Shown here: piece after piece, positions 33,855-43,687 of the stretch
Numbering within the stretch: position 1 is the stretch's first letter
Layout of the letters: each line of letters begins with the position of its first letter
Assembly: GCA_964410285.1 (NCBI GenBank)
Contig: CAYPFR010000001.1
Span: forward strand, 186,001 to 250,000
Origin: Fretibacter sp964410285
GTDB taxonomy: Bacteria > Pseudomonadota > Alphaproteobacteria > Caulobacterales > Maricaulaceae
Direction of reading: 5' to 3'
Length of the DNA stretch: 64,000 bases
Made by a program: the position numbers and the translations under genes
The notes under the pieces: generated by a model
Database searches by the model: none
What the model was told of the DNA's origin: nothing
The model's input: only the letters and a program-made list of their open reading frames with translations

Positions 33855-36239
33855 CTAGCTGCGTAAAACGCCGCCCGCTTTCGCGGCTTGGGCGATAATG
33901 CGCGCGCTAATAGCTTCGATTTCCTTATCCGTTAAGGTCGCGTCTTTGGGCGAGAGCGTGACTTCAATGGCAAGCGATTTATGGCCTTCGGGTACGCCTT
34001 TTCCGCGGTAAACGTCAAAGAGCTGCGCATCTGTAATGAGCCGCTTATCCGCGCCCCTTGCAGCTTTGAGAATATCCCCGGCGGCGATATCCTCTGGGGT
34101 GATAAAGGCAAAATCACGGTGCACGGGCATAAGCTCGGAGAGCATAAGCGCAGACTTTGCCTTTGATGCCGCGCCCTTTTTACGCGGTGCGGGCAGGGCT
34201 TGCGGCCAGATTTCAAAAGCGGCCACGCGGCCATCAATACCAAGCGCCTTGAGCGCGCGCGGGTGAAGCTCGCCGAAATCCGCGAGTATATTCTTTGGCC
34301 CCATTTGAAGGCGGCCCGAGCGCCCGGGATGCCAATAAGTCCCACTCGGTTCACTCAGCTGCAAATTGTCCGTCTTGGCCCCCATAGCGCTGAGCGCGGC
34401 GAGCACGTCAGCTTTGGCGCTGAGCGCGTCGGTTTGCACGGGCGTACTCCAGCTGCGCTGCGGAGCGATAAAGCGCACGCCTGCCAGCGTTGTTTTCTGT
34501 CCGTCCGGGTCTTGGCTTTGGTAAGTCCCGCCGAGCTCAAAGAGTGCGCTGCCGGGATAGCCCTTATCGCTATTTCTTTGTCCCGCCAGCAAGAGATGTA
34601 TCAGGGCGGAGGGGCGCATAGCGTTTAGGTCATTGCTGATGGGATTATCAAGGCGCATGTCAGGCGCGCCGCCGCCAAAGACCTTGGCGTGATCTTCAAG
34701 GACGAAGGCCCATGTGATCGCCTCGGATAGGCCGCGCTGCGCGAGCGCGCGGCGCGCGAGCCGCGTGCGGTTTTGCATGAGCGTGGCTGTGGGCTCCCGC
34801 CGTCCGGGCAGGGGCGGCAGGCTCTCGGGCTTTAGATTATGATAGCCATGAATTCGAACAATTTCTTCGACGAGGTCTGCGCCCTCCCTGCAGTCACGCC
34901 GCCATGTCGGGATATCTACCGTCCAGTCATCTCCCGCCGTAAAGCCAAGATCAGTGAGAATTTTGCGCATAGGCGCTTCCTCAATCTCAAGGCCTGTCAG
35001 GCGCTTGTTCAGCGCAGGGTCAAATTTAATCGGTGCGGGCGGGGCGGGAATTTCCCCCGCAACCACGACCTCACTGGCTTCCCCTCCGCAAATCTCAAGC
35101 ACCATGCGGGTTGCAAGTTCAAGCCCGCCGCGCAGAAAGCCTGTATCGACCCCGCGCTCAAACCGGTATTTGGCGTCGCTATTGACCCCAAGGCGTTTAG
35201 CTGTGCGGCGTATGGTGAGCGGATCGAAATAGGCCGACTCGATCAAAATGTTTGTTGTACCGTCATCGCAGCCCGTTGTGGTCCCGCCGACTATGCCGCC
35301 AAGGCCCAAAATGCCGCTTTCATCCGTGATGGCAACATCACCGGAGTCGGCTGTATATGATTTATCATCAAGGGCATCGAAACCCTCGCCGTGCCCCATG
35401 CGCACGGTAATGCCGCCTGTCAGCTTGGCCGCGTCGTAAAAATGCAGCGGCCGCGCCCGGTCATAGGTAATAAAATTTGTAATATCGACGAGCGCCGAAA
35501 TGGGCCGAAGGCCAATGGCTTTAAGCTGATCTTGTAGCCATTTTGGCGAGGGACCATTTTTCACCCCGCGCACGACGCGGCCCACAAAGGCGGGGCAGGC
35601 TTCGGGGACATCTGTTTTAATCTCCACCGGACAAGGAAAGCTGCCTGTGACGGGCTCTACCGCTTTTGTCTTAAGCGTACCTAGCCCCACCGCCGCAAGG
35701 TCGCGCGCAATACTATCCACACCCAGCCAATCCGGGCGGTTTGGCGTGACTTCAAATTCGATCATAGGATCATTCACCCCAAGCGCCTCGGCCAGCGGCG
35801 TACCTACGGCATGCCCGCCATCAAGGTCCATAATGCCGTCATGATCATCGCCCAGATTAAGCTCGCGCGAGCTGCACATCATACCCGAGCTTTCCACGCC
35901 GCGAATTTTGCGCGGCTTCTTATCAAGGGAAAAATCCGCCCCGGGGATATAGGCTCCCATGGGCGCATAGGCCACGGTCATGCCCGCCCGCGCATTGGGC
36001 GCGCCGCAGACAATTTGCATCTCCCCGTCGCGTGTCTCCACCGTACAGACCTTAAGCTTATCGGCATCGGGATGTTTCTCGGCGGTTTTAACTTTGGCGA
36101 TTGAAAATGCCGCCAGTTCATCGGCGGGGTTATGCACGTCCTCGACTTCCAATCCCGCAAGGGTCATCGCCTCGACAACGTCTTCAAGGGCCGCGTCCGT
36201 ATCCAAATGCTCTTTGAGCCATGAGAGTGTGAATTTCAT
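33855..36239 (-). CDS. pheT: phenylalanine-tRNA ligase beta subunit
   Basis: This 794-residue protein contains the tRNA-binding (EMAP-like) domain at 38-150 with VCGAPNARAGMTVAYAPMGA, the B3/B4 editing domain (ISALVDITNFITYDRARPLH), B5 (SDAKYRFERGVDTGFLRGGL region) and the C-terminal FDX-ACB anticodon-binding domain (SELMPVHRDFAFITPEDIAA). It charges tRNA-Phe as an alpha2beta2 enzyme with PheS. Its start overlaps the pheS stop (TAATG). Confidence 0.96.
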   Translation of the reverse strand: MKFTLSWLKEHLDTDAALEDVVEAMTLAGLEVEDVHNPADELAAFSIAKVKTAEKHPDADKLKVCTVETRDGEMQIVCGAPNARAGMTVAYAPMGAYIPGADFSLDKKPRKIRGVESSGMMCSSRELNLGDDHDGIMDLDGGHAVGTPLAEALGVNDPMIEFEVTPNRPDWLGVDSIARDLAAVGLGTLKTKAVEPVTGSFPCPVEIKTDVPEACPAFVGRVVRGVKNGPSPKWLQDQLKAIGLRPISALVDITNFITYDRARPLHFYDAAKLTGGITVRMGHGEGFDALDDKSYTADSGDVAITDESGILGLGGIVGGTTTGCDDGTTNILIESAYFDPLTIRRTAKRLGVNSDAKYRFERGVDTGFLRGGLELATRMVLEICGGEASEVVVAGEIPAPPAPIKFDPALNKRLTGLEIEEAPMRKILTDLGFTAGDDWTVDIPTWRRDCREGADLVEEIVRIHGYHNLKPESLPPLPGRREPTATLMQNRTRLARRALAQRGLSEAITWAFVLEDHAKVFGGGAPDMRLDNPISNDLNAMRPSALIHLLLAGQRNSDKGYPGSALFELGGTYQSQDPDGQKTTLAGVRFIAPQRSWSTPVQTDALSAKADVLAALSAMGAKTDNLQLSEPSGTYWHPGRSGRLQMGPKNILADFGELHPRALKALGIDGRVAAFEIWPQALPAPRKKGAASKAKSALMLSELMPVHRDFAFITPEDIAAGDILKAARGADKRLITDAQLFDVYRGKGVPEGHKSLAIEVTLSPKDATLTDKEIEAISARIIAQAAKAGGVLRS

Positions 36240-37306
36240 TATGAAAGCCCCGTCGCGAGGTTCGCCTGCAATAGCGGATCAAAGCCGTAATGGGAAAGCC
36301 ATCTTGTGTCGGCGCTAAACATATCGCGCAGATCGGGCATGCCATATTTCAGCATCGCGAGGCGGTCAACGCCCATGCCAAAGGCGAAGCCTTGATATTC
36401 CTCAGGGTCAAGGCCGCAGGCGCGCAGCACATTGGGGTGCACCATGCCGCAGCCCAGAATTTCCATCCAGCTCTCGCCGCTGCCGATTTTAATCGCGCTG
36501 CCGACCCGCTCATAGCGCACGTCCATTTCGGCGCTCGGCTCGGTGAAGGGGAAATGGTGCGGGCGGAACTGCACATCAACATCGGTTTCAAAAAAGGCAG
36601 AGACGAAATCCATGAGCACGCCTTTAAGGTGGCCCATGTGAATCCCCTTGTCGATCACAAGGCCTTCGACTTGGTGGAACATGGGGGTGTGGGTCTGGTC
36701 ACTATCACAGCGGTAGGTGCGGCCCGGCGCAATGATGCGGATGGGCGGCTTTTCATTGATCATGGTGCGAATTTGTACGGGCGAGGTATGGGTACGTAGG
36801 ACTTTTTTTTCTTCGCCTTCGGGCGCCGACATAAAAAACGTATCATGCATATCGCGTGCGGGGTGACCCTTTGGGAAATTCAGCGCGGTGAAATTATGAA
36901 AGTCATCCTCAATATCCGGTCCCTCGGCGACAGAAAACCCCATATCAGAGAAGATCACGGCCATTTCTTCCATGACTTGTTGTACGGGGTGAAGCGTGCC
37001 GCTTTGCGCGCCGACAGGAAGGGACATGTCTAGTCTCTCGCTCGCCAGCGCCGCGTCAAGAGCCGCATCTTCCAGCGCGGTTTTGCGGGCCTCAATCAAG
37101 GCCGTGATGTCTTTTTTTAGCCCATTGAGCGCGGGGCCCATGACTTTTTTGTCTTCAATAGACATCTTGCCAAGGCCTTGCATCATGGCGCTGATCTCGC
37201 CCTTTTTGCCAAGGGCGGCCACGCGAATATCATCCAGCGCACGCAGGTCACCCGCGCCCGCAATCAGCCGCGCATATTTTTCTTTTGCCGCAATTAGCTC
37301 ACTCAT
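36239..37306 (-). CDS. pheS: phenylalanine-tRNA ligase alpha subunit
   Basis: This 355-residue class II catalytic subunit carries motif 2 (TYRCDSDQTHTPMFHQVEGL) and motif 3 (GFAFGMGVDRLAMLKYG). The N-terminal coiled-coil arm at 1-85 binds tRNA. No leader peptide or T-box is visible in the 116 bases upstream, so attenuation like that of the enteric pheST operon is not indicated. The ribosomal genes infC-rpmI-rplT, often upstream in other bacteria, are not here. Confidence 0.97.
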   Translation of the reverse strand: MSELIAAKEKYARLIAGAGDLRALDDIRVAALGKKGEISAMMQGLGKMSIEDKKVMGPALNGLKKDITALIEARKTALEDAALDAALASERLDMSLPVGAQSGTLHPVQQVMEEMAVIFSDMGFSVAEGPDIEDDFHNFTALNFPKGHPARDMHDTFFMSAPEGEEKKVLRTHTSPVQIRTMINEKPPIRIIAPGRTYRCDSDQTHTPMFHQVEGLVIDKGIHMGHLKGVLMDFVSAFFETDVDVQFRPHHFPFTEPSAEMDVRYERVGSAIKIGSGESWMEILGCGMVHPNVLRACGLDPEEYQGFAFGMGVDRLAMLKYGMPDLRDMFSADTRWLSHYGFDPLLQANLATGLS

Positions 37307-37422
37307 GACACTATCCCTAAATGAGCGCGTCTTTTGACGGGTTTTGGGAAAGGGGTCAACAGGGCGCTTGCCCGCTTTTCGCTAACCGCTCTTTAGTATT
37401 TACCGCCTAGGATTATTGGGTC

Positions 37423-38088
37423 ATGCGAGAAATTTTCAAATATTCACTGCGGCTGATCTTGCCGGCGGTATTGATTGCGGGCTGCGCGGCTACGCCGGCG
37501 CCCCGCACGGATAAAATGCCGCCAAACACGGCGCTGCAAACACAGATGACGCCAATCGCCCAGACCAAACCCTATAGCTACGGCGAGGCGGGGCTGTCTT
37601 TGCCGGACCGCGCGGCCTTTTTGCAAAAAGACAAGCGTTGGGGCGGTGACCGGCTTGGCAAGAGCGGAGACACCATGGCGTCGGATGGCTGCCTTGTGAC
37701 GGCGTCTGCTATGGCGCTGGCGAATCTGGGATTTCAAACTGATCCCGGGGATTTGAACAAACGGCTGACAGCGGCCGATAGCTTCACTGATCGCGGCTGG
37801 TTGATCTGGAGCGGGATTTCAGCGGTCACCGCTGGCAAAGCTAAGGCCCGTTTTTACAGCCAGGTCAATGAGGGCATTATCGACGGGTGCTTGCGGGATG
37901 GTTATTATCCCCTGGCGCGCTTTATCCTGCCTAATGGGCGTACACATTGGGCGGTGATTTTAAAGCGTGATAGCCGCGGTTATTACATGCGTGACCCGCT
38001 TCACCCCAGCAAAAGCCCGCTGCTATTCCCGCGCAGCGCGGATGCGTTCAAAGCTGTGCGCTGCATTGGGCTGTCGGATAAAGCCTAG
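37423..38088 (+). CDS. C39-like papain-fold lipoprotein
   Basis: This 221-residue protein has a lipoprotein signal ending in LIAGCAA. The mature region (after about residue 60) looks like a C39/papain-like domain: FLQKDKRWGGDRLG is the Q-bearing start, DGCLVTASAMALANLGF provides the candidate nucleophile Cys, THWAVILKR the His and YYMRDPLHP the Asp. Such proteins may be periplasmic proteases or amidase-like enzymes that cut peptides or isopeptides. The Q before the Cys is close enough to suggest an active enzyme, but no substrate is known. It is divergent from pheS. Confidence 0.72.
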   Translation: MREIFKYSLRLILPAVLIAGCAATPAPRTDKMPPNTALQTQMTPIAQTKPYSYGEAGLSLPDRAAFLQKDKRWGGDRLGKSGDTMASDGCLVTASAMALANLGFQTDPGDLNKRLTAADSFTDRGWLIWSGISAVTAGKAKARFYSQVNEGIIDGCLRDGYYPLARFILPNGRTHWAVILKRDSRGYYMRDPLHPSKSPLLFPRSADAFKAVRCIGLSDKA

Positions 38089-38090
38089 CG

Positions 38091-38807
38091 TTAGTCCGAG
38101 AGATAATAGGTGATGGTCGACACGACGCGGATTTTTTTAATGTCAGGATTATTCTGATCTCGCGCCGTGATTGAGAACTGCCCTTGCCGCGCAGTCTTTA
38201 TTTTCCCTAATTGACTTTGCGAGTCTTCTGAGAATTTTTCAGCGACGAGCCGCGCATTTTGCGTGGCTTCCTCGATCATTTTCGGTTTTATGTCGTTGAG
38301 CGCTGAGAAGATATATTCTGTGCGCACCTCATAGTTTTCGCCCGTGATAATCACGCCTTGTTTACCCAATTCCGACAGCCGCGTCATGAGAGCCTTGACG
38401 GTTTCTATATTTTGGGAATGCACGGTTAGAGTCTGGGCGGCCTGAAAACGAATGCCTTGAAAAGGACGAGGGTTATAATGCTGGGAAAGTTTGTCGCGCA
38501 CACGCGGGGAGGAGCGCGAGATTTCATCCGCCTTAATACCGTTCTCAAGCAGGAAGCGCATGACTTTTTCATTATTCCGGTCGATTTCATCATAAAGACC
38601 CTCCAACGCATTATTTTGCACGGAATAGGTGATGGGCCAGATCACCGTATCAGCCGGATATTCATGCACAGACAGGCCTTTAACCGTGACCGTGCGTTCA
38701 AGATTTTTGTAAGCAAGCGCGCCGCGTCCAAGGGTAATCCCGAGCAGAAAAAGTCCGAAACAGATAAATGTACCAAGGATGAGAGCGCTTGATTTGGAGA
38801 GGGTCAT
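38091..38807 (-). CDS. SIMPL (DUF541) domain protein
   Basis: This 238-residue protein has an N-terminal membrane anchor or uncleaved signal (ALILGTFICFGLFLLGITLG) and a SIMPL domain with RTVTVKGLSVHEYPADTVIW and the VSSKI-like region. SIMPL/DUF541 proteins are periplasmic, with an unknown molecular role. Some are linked to stress or oligomeric ring formation. It converges with the C39-like gene, 2 bases apart. Confidence 0.85.
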   Translation of the reverse strand: MTLSKSSALILGTFICFGLFLLGITLGRGALAYKNLERTVTVKGLSVHEYPADTVIWPITYSVQNNALEGLYDEIDRNNEKVMRFLLENGIKADEISRSSPRVRDKLSQHYNPRPFQGIRFQAAQTLTVHSQNIETVKALMTRLSELGKQGVIITGENYEVRTEYIFSALNDIKPKMIEEATQNARLVAEKFSEDSQSQLGKIKTARQGQFSITARDQNNPDIKKIRVVSTITYYLSD

Positions 38808-38977
38808 AATTTTCTTTCAGAGGCTTTGTCGGGCAAAGGCTATTGTCTGGCGCGGGATGGCCTTATTAGGTTTATCTCAGGCATTCGGCCAGAATATGGC
38901 GATGATGTGATTTCAAAGGCCGCATTAGTTCTTGATTTGTTCTCATATATATGATTGGATATGTCAAAGGGGGCGCT

Positions 38978-40558
38978 ATGGCCGCAAATATTTCCACCGT
39001 TGCATTTGAAGGGGCAGAAGCGCGCCGCGTCGATGTTCAGGTGCAAATTTTAAATGGCAAAGAGCATCTGCTAATTGTAGGCCTTGCTGATAAGGCTGTC
39101 GCGGAAAGCCGTGAACGCGTTCGAGCGGCTTTCGCTGCGATTGGTCTGCGCTTGCCGCATAAACGCGTGGTCGTCAATCTCGCCCCAGCGGATCTGCCCA
39201 AAGAGGGCGCGCATTATGACCTGCCGATTGCGCTGGGGATTATGTCAGCTATGGGGGCTGTGCCGCTGGATATTGTGCGCGATTATATGGCGATTGGCGA
39301 GTTGTCGCTGGACGGAACGATCGCCCGCGTACCCGGGGCGCTGCCCGCTGCGGTTTGCGCTAATGCCCAGAAATTGGGTTTGATTTGCCCCGAGCCCAAT
39401 GGGGCAGAGGCGGCGTGGGCGGGCGATATGGCTTTGCTTGCGCCGCATAATCTTGTGCAGCTCATCAATCATTTTAAGGGCACGCAACTGCTGGCGCGCC
39501 CCATACCCGGCGAAATGCTCACCCAAATCAGCCCGCTTGATATGCGTGATGTGCGCGGACAGGAAACGGCCAAGCGCGCGTTAGAAGTGGCGGCTGCCGG
39601 GGGACATAATTTGCTGATGGTCGGCCCGCCCGGGTCGGGAAAATCTATGCTGGCGGCGCGTCTGCCGGGGCTTTTGCCGCCGCTCGCCGCCCAAGAGCTT
39701 TTGGATGTTTCCATGATACATTCCGTGGCGGGGCTGCTGGAAAAAGGCGCCCTGTCGCGCGCGCGGCCTTTTCGTTCACCCCACCATTCTGCGTCAATGG
39801 CGGCCATGGTTGGCGGCGGGGTGAAAGCTAAACCGGGCGAAGCGTCATTGGCGCACCGCGGGGTTTTGTTCCTTGATGAGCTTCCCGAATTTACCCCCCA
39901 AGTCCTTGATAGCTTGCGCCAACCGCTAGAAGAGGGCGAAATATCAGTTGCGCGGGTAAATGCCCATGTCCGCTACCCCGCTAGATTTCAGCTCATTGCC
40001 GCAATGAATCCGTGCCGCTGCGGGACAGGCGGGGCAGACGGCATTGCGTGCCGGCGCGGGGAGCGCTGCGCGCAAGATTACCAGTCGCGCGTCTCTGGTC
40101 CCTTTATGGACCGAATTGATATTCAAATCGATGTGCCGGCGGTAACTCCGGCTGATCTGGCCCTGCCGCCCCCCACGGAAGGCAGCGCAGAGATTGCGGC
40201 CCGCGTAGCCGCCGCGCGCGAAACCGCCTTAAAACGTAACGGCGGAGTGACAAATGCAGAGCTAAAAACCAGCCAGCTAGACCATGTCGCAGAGCCCGAT
40301 GCCGAGGGCCGCCGCCTTTTAACCCAAGCGGCTGAAACCCTAGGCTTGACGGCCCGCGGCTATCACCGCGTCCTCAGAGTTGCCCGCACACTCGCGGATC
40401 TCTCGGGATCGGAGAATGTTCACCGCCTGCATATTGCCGAAAGCCTTTCACAACGCCGTGCGCGCATGGGGCTTACACATAAATCCGGCCTTGCGGGGAT
40501 TGCGAATCACGCGGGGCGGCAATCAGGGCCAAAATCCTCTCCATTCGGTCGTGCCTGA
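38978..40558 (+). CDS. comM: YifB/ComM family AAA+ ATPase
   Basis: This 526-residue protein starts at the ATG behind AAAGGGGG; an earlier ATG at 38951 has no site. The N-terminal Lon-substrate-like domain (residues 1-170), the Mg-chelatase AAA+ core (GPPGSGKSMLAARLPGLLP Walker A, LFLDELPEF Walker B) and the C-terminal Mg-chelatase-like domain match YifB/ComM. ComM is a DNA helicase that promotes branch migration during natural transformation. The Zn-finger-like CRCGTGGADGIACRRGERC is the usual insert. Presence is consistent with, but does not prove, natural competence. Confidence 0.94.
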   Translation: MAANISTVAFEGAEARRVDVQVQILNGKEHLLIVGLADKAVAESRERVRAAFAAIGLRLPHKRVVVNLAPADLPKEGAHYDLPIALGIMSAMGAVPLDIVRDYMAIGELSLDGTIARVPGALPAAVCANAQKLGLICPEPNGAEAAWAGDMALLAPHNLVQLINHFKGTQLLARPIPGEMLTQISPLDMRDVRGQETAKRALEVAAAGGHNLLMVGPPGSGKSMLAARLPGLLPPLAAQELLDVSMIHSVAGLLEKGALSRARPFRSPHHSASMAAMVGGGVKAKPGEASLAHRGVLFLDELPEFTPQVLDSLRQPLEEGEISVARVNAHVRYPARFQLIAAMNPCRCGTGGADGIACRRGERCAQDYQSRVSGPFMDRIDIQIDVPAVTPADLALPPPTEGSAEIAARVAAARETALKRNGGVTNAELKTSQLDHVAEPDAEGRRLLTQAAETLGLTARGYHRVLRVARTLADLSGSENVHRLHIAESLSQRRARMGLTHKSGLAGIANHAGRQSGPKSSPFGRA

Positions 40559-40594
40559 CGCTATTTCGTGATTTAGACTGTGATTTTTCCCCAA

Positions 40595-40613
40595 AATCGC
40601 AATTTTTGCGATT
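40595..40613. other. AT-rich hairpin in the comM downstream region
   Basis: AATCGCAA-TTT-TTGCGATT is a perfect 8-base hairpin 37 bases after the comM stop. It has no T-run on the plus strand, so it is at best a weak terminator and could equally be an operator for the PAS-receiver gene 99 bases further on. Confidence 0.35.
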
Positions 40614-40711
40614 ATTCCGCCGCAATACAGGATTTGGTAAGAAAATTTTTAGACTAAATTCCGAAAGTGACACTTCATTGAGCAATGCTGCTTTGCAGAC
40701 AGGGGATGAAA

Positions 40712-42028
40712 ATGTCATCAGACGAAATATTTGCCGCCCATATGTGGACTTGGCCTGATCCGATGATCAAGCGCGATAGCGCGGGGCGAATTTTATTCAT
40801 CAATGCAGCATTTTTGAAGATGTATGGCGGACAAGTTCAGGATTGGCAGGGAAATACGGTTTCCGGCTGGCCTAACCCCCAAATGAGTGCTTTGCCCAAC
40901 CGCTTTGAAACGCGCTTACCACATGAGGCGGGAGAGTCCGTTTATGACTGGGTGGAATACATGCTCCCTGATCAAGGCACGCTTGCGATCGCGCGCGATG
41001 TTACGGAATTATTGACCCCGCCGCAGCCCGATAATGGGGCGCATTTTACAGCTCCGCCAACTGAGCCTCACAGTGAAGTTTCGCCGCCGGCTGCGGCTGC
41101 GGCTGCGGCTGCCGCAATTGCTGTGGCTGCGCCTTTAACGATCGCCGCCGAAACTACGGCCGCAAAGGACAGCGCCAGTTTTGAAGCCCCGGAATATGAT
41201 TCCCCCGTGCATCAGGCGCCCGTGCATCAAGCGCCCGTGCATCAGGCGCCCACTTTTGAGCCGCCGGTTCATGAGGCCCCTGTTTTTGAAGCCCCTGTGC
41301 TTGACGCGGCGCCTGCAAGCTCCCCCCAGCCTACCGAGCCTGCAACGCCGCCTCAGCCCGAGCCGAACCCAGCCAGAGAGGTTCATCAACCCCCTAGCGC
41401 CAGCGCGCCAGCGCCGGAGCCCGCAAGTGAGGCCGCACCAACTAGCGCGCCAGAGGGCCGTGATTATGAGCGCCGCGCCCTTCCAATTGAGAACGAGGAG
41501 GCGGTTTTGGGCACGAATTGGCGCGACGCCGTGATTGCGAAAGCCGTTGGCTCCGCCATGCCAAGCGAGGCGGATGAGACCCCAGAAGATGATAATGCGA
41601 GCGCTACGCCTCGGCCCGTAAATATGGCTCCGGCGGATGGACCCCTTCGCATTCTATTGGCTGAAGATAACGCCATTAACGCGCTTTTGACCCGAACGCT
41701 TCTTGAGGCCGAAGGCTGCGACGTTGACGTGGTCGAAGATGGCCAGCTCGCGGTCGAAGCCATGAAAACGCGTTCCTATGACATGATTTTCATGGATATG
41801 CGCATGCCCAATATGGATGGTCTGGAATCGACACGCAAAATTCGCGCCCTACCTAATGTGCCCAAGAGCTTACCGATTGTTGCCCTTACGGCCAATGCCT
41901 TTGATGATGATCGCAACGCCTGTTTTGACAGCGGTATGAATGACTTCATGACCAAGCCTGTCTCCGCCGAGGAGCTTGCCGATATGGTGCAGCAATGGGC
42001 GCGTAAACAAAGGGATGCCGCCGCCTAA
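40712..42028 (+). CDS. PAS-receiver protein without kinase domain
   Basis: This 438-residue protein has a PAS-like N-terminal domain (PDPMIKRDSAGRILFINAAF to GTLAIARDVTELLT, residues about 12-104), a long Pro/Ala/Glu/Val-rich linker (105-300) with three identical PVHQA pentapeptides near residues 165-179, and a receiver domain at about 310-435. The receiver has LAEDNAINALL, the phospho-acceptor Asp in FMDMRMPNMDG, Thr in VALTANAF and Lys in MTKPVS. The HisKA and HATPase domains that usually link PAS to such a receiver are missing. I chose the ATG behind AGGGG over ATGs at 40685 and 40706. It may be an orphan regulator or a decayed hybrid kinase. Confidence 0.82.
   Translation: MSSDEIFAAHMWTWPDPMIKRDSAGRILFINAAFLKMYGGQVQDWQGNTVSGWPNPQMSALPNRFETRLPHEAGESVYDWVEYMLPDQGTLAIARDVTELLTPPQPDNGAHFTAPPTEPHSEVSPPAAAAAAAAAIAVAAPLTIAAETTAAKDSASFEAPEYDSPVHQAPVHQAPVHQAPTFEPPVHEAPVFEAPVLDAAPASSPQPTEPATPPQPEPNPAREVHQPPSASAPAPEPASEAAPTSAPEGRDYERRALPIENEEAVLGTNWRDAVIAKAVGSAMPSEADETPEDDNASATPRPVNMAPADGPLRILLAEDNAINALLTRTLLEAEGCDVDVVEDGQLAVEAMKTRSYDMIFMDMRMPNMDGLESTRKIRALPNVPKSLPIVALTANAFDDDRNACFDSGMNDFMTKPVSAEELADMVQQWARKQRDAAA
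41204..41248 (+). repeat. 15-bp coding repeat, 3 copies
   Basis: CCCGTGCATCAGGCG is repeated three times in frame, with one A for G substitution in the middle copy, encoding PVHQA three times. Degenerate versions continue to about 41310 (EPPVHEAPVFEAPVLDAAP). This is linker expansion by slippage. Confidence 0.85.
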
Positions 42029-42130
42029 TTCTGGCACTGTTTCCGGCCCTAGCGCGGCCATTCGCCGGCTTCAAATTCTATTCGTCTTTCGCCCAAATTA
42101 TGCCATAGCTAGGCCGAATAAAGGTAAGCT

Positions 42131-43687
42131 ATGCACCCGACATTAAAAAAGCTTGACGATATATTCTTCATCTCGAAGATTTTGACGACCCGAAAAATGG
42201 CGGCCATGCTTGCCTTGGGGTTTAGCGCCGGCCTGCCGATCATGCTGGTATTCTCAACGCTTTCCTTTTGGCTACGCAGTGAGGGCGTAAGCCGCAGCGC
42301 CATCGGTTTTTTTGTTTGGGTCGGTTTTGCCTATTCCTTGAAATTTTTATGGGCCCCGCTGACGGACCGCTTTCGTATTCCTGTACTCTCCGGCCTTATC
42401 GGAAACCGCCTGGCGTGGACGGCGGTGGCGATTTGCGGAACCGCCATCTCTATGATCTGTATGGGCTTTCAAGACCCTGCCGAAAACCTTTATGGCGTGG
42501 CCTATTGCGCGATCGGAATCGCTTTCTTCTCCGCAACGCTGGATATTTGCGTAGATGCGTGGCGCATCGATGTTAGCCAGGATGAGGAGCAGGCGATGAT
42601 GGCCGCGACCTATCAGCTTGGCTACCGCTTCGGGATGATACTTGCGGTTTCTGGTGTATTGATGGTGGTAGAGGCATCAAGCTGGAACGTCGCCTATTGG
42701 TGCGTGGCAGCTGTTGCCTTTCTTGGCGCGGTCACGCCCTTTTGGGCCACCCGTCCGCCAGAGCCAAGTGCGCGCGATAAAGCGCCAACCAATTGGGGTT
42801 TGCTCCTTGGCGCTATGGCGCTCATCAGCGTGCTGGTATTACAGCTTCAAAAAGGGGCGGCCTTGCGCGGCTGGCTCGCGGAGCTTGGCGGCTCTCTTGC
42901 GGCGCTCTCGCCCGCTATCAAGGTATTGTTGCCGCTTTCCTTTGGGCTCTCAATCCTGCTCATTCCGTTTATAGCCGCCGCCTATTTGATGACATTTGGG
43001 CGAAAGGCCTTAAACGCAAACGCGCTTTTTGACGTGCCGATTTTAGGGGATTTTGCCGATATTGTGCGCCGCTTTGGCTGGGTGAGCGTACTCATTTTAC
43101 TAATTGTGATCACCTACCGTGTTTCGGATTACACCATGGGCGTTATGGCTATGCCGCTTTATAATGACCTTGGATATTCTGAAGGCACTGTCGGCATTGT
43201 CAAAGGCGTTTATGGTATAACCATGCTTACCTTCGGTGCTTTTGTAATGGCCTGGAGCTCGCTGCGGTTTGGCCTGCCAAAAACTCTTATCGCGGGCGCG
43301 GTCCTCACGATTATCACTAATCTTGCTTTTTCATGGCTTGCTCAAGTTGAGACGCCGCGCGCGATCTATCTCTTTGTCACAATCGGGGCCGATAATCTGG
43401 CCGCCGGATTTGCGGGCACCGCCCTCATAGCCTTTATGTCCACACTCACGGACCGAAATTTCACAGCCACGCAATATGCGCTCTTTAGCTCTCTGGTTGC
43501 CTTTAGCGGCAAATTTCTCGCAGGATTTTCGGGCGTGCTCGCTGATGCTATTGGCTATCAGGATTTCTTTTTATACACTGCTTTATTGGGTCTGCCCGGG
43601 CTCATCTTTGTGATTATTGCGGTCAAGATTGACTTCGTCCCCGAAGGCAAGATTGAAAAGAGGGATGAGATGCGTGATCAGTCATGA
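42131..43687 (+). CDS. ampG: AmpG-type MFS transporter
   Basis: This 518-residue protein has 12-14 membrane segments and MFS features. GFSAGLPIMLVFSTLSFWLR and GFFVWVGFAYSLKFLWAPLTDR are characteristic of AmpG permeases, which import anhydro-muropeptides for peptidoglycan recycling. The region FSATLDICVDAWRIDV matches the conserved acidic helix. It overlaps the downstream mrp gene by 4 bases (ATGA), a coupling with no known reason. The start is supported by AAAGGTAAGCT. Confidence 0.9.
   Translation: MHPTLKKLDDIFFISKILTTRKMAAMLALGFSAGLPIMLVFSTLSFWLRSEGVSRSAIGFFVWVGFAYSLKFLWAPLTDRFRIPVLSGLIGNRLAWTAVAICGTAISMICMGFQDPAENLYGVAYCAIGIAFFSATLDICVDAWRIDVSQDEEQAMMAATYQLGYRFGMILAVSGVLMVVEASSWNVAYWCVAAVAFLGAVTPFWATRPPEPSARDKAPTNWGLLLGAMALISVLVLQLQKGAALRGWLAELGGSLAALSPAIKVLLPLSFGLSILLIPFIAAAYLMTFGRKALNANALFDVPILGDFADIVRRFGWVSVLILLIVITYRVSDYTMGVMAMPLYNDLGYSEGTVGIVKGVYGITMLTFGAFVMAWSSLRFGLPKTLIAGAVLTIITNLAFSWLAQVETPRAIYLFVTIGADNLAAGFAGTALIAFMSTLTDRNFTATQYALFSSLVAFSGKFLAGFSGVLADAIGYQDFFLYTALLGLPGLIFVIIAVKIDFVPEGKIEKRDEMRDQS

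Noticed and set aside
41204..41310. CRISPR-like repeats
   Set aside because: The repeat is 15 bp without spacers, in frame within the PAS-receiver coding sequence, and encodes PVHQA. It is a coding linker repeat.
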